Shown: positions 57,728 through 64,000 of the stretch, in pieces
Layout: each line of letters begins with the position of its first letter
Position numbering within the stretch: the stretch's first letter is position 1
Assembly (NCBI GenBank): GCA_015501585.1
Contig: JADNRY010000038.1
Span: 308,827 to 372,826, forward strand
Direction of reading: 5' to 3'
DNA from: Rhodocollybia butyracea
Taxonomy: Eukaryota; Basidiomycota; Agaricomycetes; Agaricales; Omphalotaceae
Length of the DNA stretch: 64,000 bases
Notes under the pieces: model-generated
The model's database searches: none
What the model saw: the letters and a program-made list of their open reading frames with translations, nothing else
What the model was told of the DNA's origin: nothing
Position numbers and translations under genes: made by a program

Positions 57728-59912
57728 TCAATCTGCCGTAGCGGTCGCCAAAATCAGATCTCGTGCTTGCTGGTCGCGAGGCGTAATGGAAGATCGGTAT
57801 GGCGAGGGATGGCTGGAATACGCCCGGGGCGTTGATTAGTATCATCAACATATAAACATGACACAGACTCAAGCACATACCGGAAGAAGGTTTTAGTATA
57901 CTCTCCTGGAATGTCAATTTCATTACCTGCATCATCTTTGGCCTTGCGTAGATTCAGTGTGGCCAGGACAGATACAATTGTAAGCCAGACAGTATTGTCA
58001 GCCATGTGGCGCCCCGCGCAAACTCTATATAGAGGAAAAGGACGGGAAAATATCCTTGAACGAAGATTACACACCTCCGTCCAAATCCAAAGGCATAGAT
58101 ATTGTTGATGTTCGTATATGGCCCAGTTGAAGAGTTCAGAAAACGTTCAGGCATGAATGTATCGGGTTCTGAGAACACATTGGGATCTCGATTGATACCC
58201 CTAGGAACGTCCTTTAGCACGGCACAAGCTTGCTCGAAACTTAAAAGAGATCATAAACTCACCAGATATTGGCAACGATCGTACAGCCTGAAATGAAGAC
58301 ATTAAAATGTGCCTTAAAACAAAAGATTTTAAAGACCTTTAGGGATGTGGTAACCTCGATAGAAGTCATCTTCAGTTGAAATGTGAGGGAGATCTGCAAA
58401 ACCTCAAGAAATATTCAATCTTTTGAATTAGTAACCTCATACCAACAGGGACAGGCGGGTGCATGCGCATTATTTCGCGATATATTGATTCAACATATGG
58501 AAGAGACTGGCGGTCTTCAAAAGTAGGTAGTCGATCTCTCCCAATAACGTGATCAATTTCCGCTTGCGCTTTCAACTGAACATCAGGATGTTGAGTCATG
58601 GTGAGGAGAAAGGAGGCAATTGAAGACATTGTCTATTAAATTCTAGATAAGTTCATGGAGTGAAGTCAGTTCAAGGAGAGACTTCGTACCGTATCAGCCC
58701 CGGCTGAAGGTAGTAGATGTTAGTTTCTTTGATCTTGTGATCTAGTATTAAATTAAAAATTAAAAAGTCTCACCCAAAAAACTGATAGTTCCCATTGCCT
58801 TGACCCTCCCAATGCCCACAGGATCTCCCTCACTTTCAAGCGCTAGCTCAGCAATAAGGGAAGTACCAGTACCCATTTTCTGGATTATAAGCCATTATAA
58901 GGCAAAGCTGCAAGTTGAAGACTTACCAAGTTATTTACAGCACGGTCATATGGAATCGTTTCTGCTTCCTTTATACCTGCCAAACATTCGTTCGCTACCT
59001 TTTGAAACCCACACCCAGGGAACCAGGAAGGCATGAAACGCAGCCACGAAAATCGTTCAAAGGCAGGGAATGGCTCTACAATTGCTCGTCCAATTAAATG
59101 CACAGTTTGTCCAACCCTCTGGGCAACGGATTCATCAGAACGAATGTCCAGTCCATATAATGATGCATAAATGACGCCTTGGGAGAGTCTTGTGGAATAA
59201 TCAGTATTCAGCTACCTACCCTCGGCCTAAACCGGTAAGACATACAACATTGTGTGCTGCATAAATTCTTCTGGGTTGTCCGTCAGGTTTCGTAAAAACT
59301 GGTGGATTTGTTTGTATTGGGCTTGATAAAAGCGACTGCTGATAGATTTACGAAAATTTTGTTGAAAAAGGCTCCTATTTCCTCGCCATTTATCCGAATA
59401 TCGCTGCGCAGGAGTTGAAATCAGTTCCAAGTTGGAGATGAGTTTGTTAGGCAAGTTACCTGTGTGGAAAGTAAATCATCGAATCCACACCTTACAAGGA
59501 AAACTTAGCAGTGACTCGGAATGTTAAGAGTTCAAACTCACAGCTTCATCATGTTTGTCATTGCTCGATCCGAGTAGATACGAGCACGCTTGTCTAGTAG
59601 ATCGTTGGCAACATGAGCATTATTGAGGATGAGCATGTTATTTTCATGGATGTAGACAAGATCTCCTGTAGCAATACCGTTCCGAGAATCAGCATTTCAT
59701 ACATGGACGAAAAGAAGAACAAGTAACGAACCATACTCTCTCCCCCATTCTTGATATTGGACCCATGCATCAAGAGTCGGAATATCTGGGGATTTGGGAC
59801 CTGGAGGATAGGACTCGACGAAGGACTGGCGGCGGCGTGGAAAGAGATACAGTACAGCGACTGTAGACACTGCAAGCCCAGACAAGGCCAAAAGAGACGA
59901 GGCAGGTGCCAT
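57728..59912 (-). CDS. Cytochrome P450 monooxygenase
   Basis: Membrane anchor from ATG at 59912 (MAPASSLLALSGLAVSTVAV), then SYPPGPKSPDIP (Pro-rich hinge), EWGREYG/DLVYIHENNMLILN, RARIYSDRAMTNMMKL and KWRGNRSLFQQNF (helix C). Next come AGADT-type I-helix sequence, ESIYREIMRMHPPVPVG (ExxR is EIMR), FSEPDTFMPERFLN and the heme loop FGFGRRVCAGRHMAD, whose Cys codon lies just after an intron. The tail RHPSPYRSSITPRDQQARDL ends at 57728. The layout resembles the many CYP families that expanded in Agaricomycetes; substrate unknown. About ten or more short introns, all joining in frame. It needs a cytochrome P450 reductase encoded elsewhere. The upstream ATG at 59987 is less likely. Confidence 0.88.
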
Positions 59913-60929
59913 AGTCGCTATTGGGACATCTGTTACCTTATATATATAGAAGAACAGTACCGAAAAGAAGAACGCCATGATTCCCATACTGTCAAGTAAC
60001 TAGCCTGGTCACGCTTGATAAACCTTATTATTTGATATGGACACAAAGGAGGTGAGAGTTCTGTGTATGATAGCAGCCCAGTACCACCGATTTGGCACGA
60101 GCGGACTTTGAAGATAGCCACGAGAAAGGTTTGCGAAAAAGAGCCGTTCTACTAATTATTGAATGATTCGAGGAAAACCCGACGCTGGGTCTTTCCATGT
60201 TGCTCCAGGGAAAACTAGAAATCACTAATTAAGCTGCAAATGGGTTGAGAGCCCAGTTACTGTATAGTATGCTGTCAGTCCATTGGTACCTTAGTTGAGA
60301 AATTCGCGGACTTACGAACCGGTGACCATCTTGTCTTGAAAACTTGAAGCTTCCTACAATGTTGACGTCCACCAATTACAGACCTGTAACTTAACGATAA
60401 CGACGCGCGAAGTACTTAGAGGTTCCGTTCGATGTATAACACTCATATCTTATCAAATCTTATCTGGTCACGTTACTCACCGGAGCGCCGGAACCCCATG
60501 ATCTTTACTGTCACACAAATATGGTGACGGCGAACCGTACTTGATGTTGGATATCATTCCATACGTATATTAGGACTCATATTTATGGCTTTGACCATCT
60601 TGTTGCATAAAAACGACATGTTTACTTTATACCAGTGTACAATAGGTACTATTTTCTACTTACTGAAGAGTAAACGAGCCCTCGAGTCCACTTGTACACA
60701 ACTTGTACAACACTCCAACGAGCTATAGCTACATGTTCATGATACGCCGAAAGGTGTCTACTGCTGAGGCCTGAGGCCTCAATGCCTGAGTACAAGGAAC
60801 CTTCACCATATGAGCAGCCACCTCGAACAAGAATATCGGCTGGGAGCCATCACCCTATTGCAAGAAACAATCAGGTTAAGTAAAACAGAAATGAAACGAA
60901 CGGTTAGGATATGGTATTCAGAGAGATAC
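59913..60929. other. Intergenic; contains the left inverted repeat
   Basis: Promoter side of the P450 and the 3' side of the aldo-keto reductase relic. The left arm of a perfect inverted repeat lies at 60427-60454. GCTGAGGCCTGAGGCCTCAA near 60762 is a short palindromic string. No gene. Confidence 0.45.
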
Positions 60930-62618
60930 TTACAACAAGGGCCATTGAGAACCCGACATGAACAGTACGACATTTCCTGATGTGCACCTCAGTGATATCC
61001 AATGCTGCCATGTTGACTTTGAGGTTTTCGACTTTGCGCCCTCAGATGATAGGGACATGTACGATGTTTTCTGCATCACGTACACAATGGTAACTAAAAA
61101 GGTAAAATTCAAACTCATGGTTAGCGAAAAAGAGAAGAGAGATAGTCAAAGTTGTAGTCACTTGTTCGCTCCAACCTCTTACACGACCTTTTCAAGAGTG
61201 AGACACCCTGACTTCTGCCCCAGTACCTTCCCAGTCCAACCATGCATGGTATATCCTTTCTCTCCACTTTTCCTGCGGCGTTTCTCTTCTTCGTTGGTAC
61301 GGAGTTTATCCGTGGTGAGGGCGCAAGGGCCAGACTAAGGGAACGAGCTATAGGGATGATGTCGCATTTGGAAGAGTGGTCCATGATGTTCCATTTCCCT
61401 GGAGGATCGAATGCGGTTAGGAGAAAGAAAACAAAGCGAGAAAACAAAAGATACACACTTGATAAACAACAAAAACGCATCTTCCCATGGTCTTTTGCAT
61501 ATTAATTAGCCTGCATGACGACCCAAACTGGGGTATGCCTAGATAAATGACTTTCCCAGACGCGATAATATTGTGCAAGCTATCCATCACCTCCTCAACG
61601 GAGGTGTCCCAGCCCCACCAGTGCACATACAGGATATCGATCTCGTACACAATTTCTTAAGGCTCAAAGTAGACGTGCAGTGATTTAGCGTTGATGCCGG
61701 TGTAGTTGATTCTTTAGGCGATAGAAGGGTCACTGGTTGTGTATGGCCAGTTAGTCCACGGGGAAGAACAAGATGCATAGTGGGGTCATGGGAGAGCGAT
61801 ATGTTGCGCGCTTAGGCATATTGGAGAGACGCGAACACTTGCACGAGGGCCCAATACTCCATAAAGTCCTATTACATAGTCAGTATATACTCGAGTGTGG
61901 CTAGGGAAAACTCACCGGCGAGCGAACCTGTACTCTGTACAGGTTCTGCGTACCATTCTCATTGTGGTCACTTTCATTGCTGGAGCGATTTGTTGCGAGC
62001 CCAAGCCATTTCTACAGAATGGATCTTTGAAAAGTTGGCCAGAAGATGGTGCATATGCTCAGAATTCCTTGCGGCCCTTGCCAGAGCGCACTAGAAGACT
62101 GGTCAGTAAAGAAATGGTAAGGAAATGGTAGTAACTTCACAGCATAAAAAGGGGAAGCAGGAAAAGAAAGGAAGGTTGTAAGAGAAAGCATCTTAAACAA
62201 TCCACCAGGCCGCCTAGTAGAGCCCTCGGTATGTTTAGAAACACTTGATACAATATAAAAATATGAAAACAAATTAAGAGCAAGAACAAGAAAAAAGGAA
62301 GTAAGGAGGTAGACAGAAAGCTTACATCGATCAGGTTTAAAGCGCTCCTAAACTCTAACAAACCGTAACCGCACAAGAACACATTTCAACTATTCAGTCC
62401 TGCCTACCAGCGGTTTGAGGGTGCGGTGTTTTCGGGTCAAATGTGACAAGACATCTTCCTACTGAAATCAACTATGCTGACATTGAACAATGAGGAGACA
62501 CGACAAGACGCGACAAGTACTTAAACTTCTCAAAGTGACGTGACCTGAGGTGACTTGTATCGCCGGCCGTAGTCGGAGGTCACATGACAAGATAAGATAT
62601 GAGTGTTATACATCGAAC
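60427..62618. repeat. Perfect 28-bp inverted repeats 2.1 kb apart
   Basis: 60427-60454 (beginning GTTCGATGTATAACACTC) and 62591-62618 are exact reverse complements over 28 bases. Inside the arms, weaker similarity continues for some 20-30 bases. No clear target duplication borders them. They enclose the aryl-alcohol dehydrogenase relic. Confidence 0.75.
60930..61930 (-). pseudogene. Aryl-alcohol dehydrogenase (aldo-keto reductase, AKR9-type) relic
   Basis: Pieces in three frames line up with fungal AAD proteins. LGPRASVRVSPICLSAQHIA (N-terminal strand, near 61850-61800) comes first. Then SLHVYFE / SLKKL and EIDILYVHWWGWDTSVEEVM, followed by DSLHNIIASGKVIYLGIPQ (near 61610-61540). Last are GKWNIMDHSSKCDIIPIARS (near 61400-61330) and IVYVMQKTSYMSLSSEGAKS (near 61090). 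The part carrying the usual catalytic Asp-Tyr-Lys region is largely missing, and a TAA interrupts the block before EIDIL. Several one-base shifts occur. AADs reduce aromatic aldehydes during lignin breakdown. This copy is dead. Confidence 0.75.
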
Positions 62619-64000
62619 TACGACTCACTTAAGTATACTTAAGTATGTTGTTCGAACCAAGCGGATCACCTGTCCGACTTCCCGGGTTTTCTATCTCTAT
62701 CCGGCATTCAGCGCTCAGCTTTTGGACCATGTATACTAGTCGAAGGGTAGGAAGAGTCGAAGGAGGAGTTGAATAGGAAGAATAACGTCCGACCTATATC
62801 CTTCACTGGGGAAGTTTTATGATATGCTGTGCGTCCTCCATAAAGTCTTCAATAAATGAAGGAAAGGAGATTATGAGGAATAGAGCTATGAGCGTCGGGA
62901 GAGGGACGTGGTAGCTGTTGGAGGACTCGAACCGGACGCTGTTCCTGGTGGAAATGCCAGCCTGTTGGTTAATATATCTGATATCGAAGAGCAAAATCTC
63001 AAACCTGGTGAGCAGCGTTTGCCTCGCACAATAAGCGACTTAACATTTGTTCATGCGTGCCCAAGCCGCCCAAAAATCTCCAAATGTGCAGGCAGTGCAT
63101 TTCATCTCCAAATATTGCAGTAGGTACAACCCCAAGATCGTAGAAACACTACCGGGGCCACAGATAGGTGATCCTCGGCCAGAGGCACTCTCGCTGTCAG
63201 ATGATTCCAGACCCAATGACTGACGTACCTTTGGCGCAGCGTTTCGGTCGATGTTGCCAGTCACTTGAGCATCATCGGCAGGGACGTAGACAGGAGCAAT
63301 GAACGCGTCTTCAACCAAACTGGCTGGAGCATGGTACAAACGATACGATGGGCAGAGGATTTAAATTGAAGGGATTGAAGGAGAGATCGAGGGATGCAAA
63401 TGGATTCGATTTATTTGATAGGCTTTCGTTCAACAGTGATATACCAGTAGCAACAAGAGATATCCATTTGAGATGCCAATATACCTCTTCCTCAAAAATC
63501 TCGGGTTGCATGAAGGTCATGGACCTCGACACCATTTTCGAATCTTGTCATGAGTTTGGGCAGGAATCTGCAGACCAGGACTTGGTAGACATGTCCAGAA
63601 GTGCCCGAGGGACATTGGTGTCGCGAGAAGCGACGACAGCAAGGTGGTTCGCAAGTGAGATTCTGTGCTGGATGTGGGTACAAAGTATATATCTTAGAAG
63701 GTGTGTAGTGTGGAGTTGGCGTGAGCAGCATACCCGTTGGATCAAACCACCAGAAGTACAGAGCGATAGCTACGATGTGAGATAATCTGATCTCAAGTGA
63801 ATACCGTGAAACTGTGCTCACTTTTCTGCCACCACCGCTGAAGTCTACTTTGACCTGTACTCGAGCCCAGACCTCTTGTGGCCATGCTTGACTCTAAACA
63901 GCTGCGCAGCCACAGGACTTGCTTGTGCGTATGTTGCTCTCCTTTGCGTCTGGATCTGAGCCGCCGCCGAGCAAGGCTGCCATTGCAATGCATGTGTCTG
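61931..64000. other. Unresolved right end; possible minus-strand gene fragments
   Basis: Several minus-strand open blocks look coding-like but I cannot join or name them. They are 63040-63339 with SLVEDAFIAPVYVPADDAQV and a GT donor after DRNAAPK, 63311-63535 with EIFEEEVYWHLKWISLVATG, and 62803-62994 ending in a hydrophobic stretch. A multi-exon gene is possible. The right arm of the inverted repeat is at 62591-62618. Confidence 0.3.

Overview
The window is nuclear DNA from a filamentous basidiomycete, most likely an Agaricomycete. Genes are broken by many introns of about 45-70 bases. The families present fit a wood- or litter-decaying mushroom: copper-radical (glyoxal) oxidase, AA9 lytic polysaccharide monooxygenase, aryl-alcohol dehydrogenase, microsomal P450s, a secreted Y3-like glycan-binding protein and a DUF6589 protein. 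All identifications were made by reading translations, exon joins and motifs; no database search was run.

Layout, left to right. 1-3.1 kb: DUF6589-type gene running off the left edge (minus). 3.1-7.3 kb: a duplicated segment carrying one intact Y3-like gene (6233-6893) and one copy gutted by an internal deletion (from 4546). 7.48-7.80 kb: a MITE-like element. 8.9-9.8 kb: a protein with two zinc knuckles. 9.8-15.5 kb: repeat debris, no gene I can defend. 15.6-17.8 kb: a frame-broken glyoxal oxidase (minus). 19.2-21.1 kb: a frame-broken P450 (plus). 21.6-23.0 kb: a disrupted AA9 LPMO (minus). 23.3-25.9 kb: glycyl-tRNA synthetase (plus) with an upstream start that adds a mitochondrial-type leader. 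28.0-28.4 kb: a tiny four-exon gene of unknown role. 31.6-35.9 kb: a tandem array of about 360-bp units that shares sequence with the 5' flank of the next gene, mitoribosomal mS29 (36.0-38.0 kb). 38.2-39.1 kb: a small membrane protein.

39.3-44.4 kb is a cluster of intron-containing tRNA-Glu(CUC) genes and pseudogenes in diverged segmental repeats. One member is split at its anticodon by an 885-bp insertion with a 5-bp target duplication. 45.5-48.5 kb: bestrophin-like anion channel. 49.0-54.0 kb: two tandem serine hydrolases of the beta-lactamase/PBP-C fold. The second is divergent from an intact, membrane-anchored glyoxal oxidase (54.5-57.0 kb). 57.7-59.9 kb: an apparently intact P450. 60.4-62.6 kb: an aryl-alcohol dehydrogenase relic lying between two perfect 28-bp inverted repeats. 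62.8-64 kb: unresolved.

Glyoxal oxidase makes extracellular H2O2, which can feed ligninolytic peroxidases and LPMOs, and P450s and aryl-alcohol dehydrogenases process aromatic products. The window therefore holds accessory decay genes, several in decayed copies, set among conserved housekeeping genes (glycyl-tRNA synthetase, mS29, bestrophin). I see no prokaryotic-type defence system or classical secondary-metabolite backbone gene.
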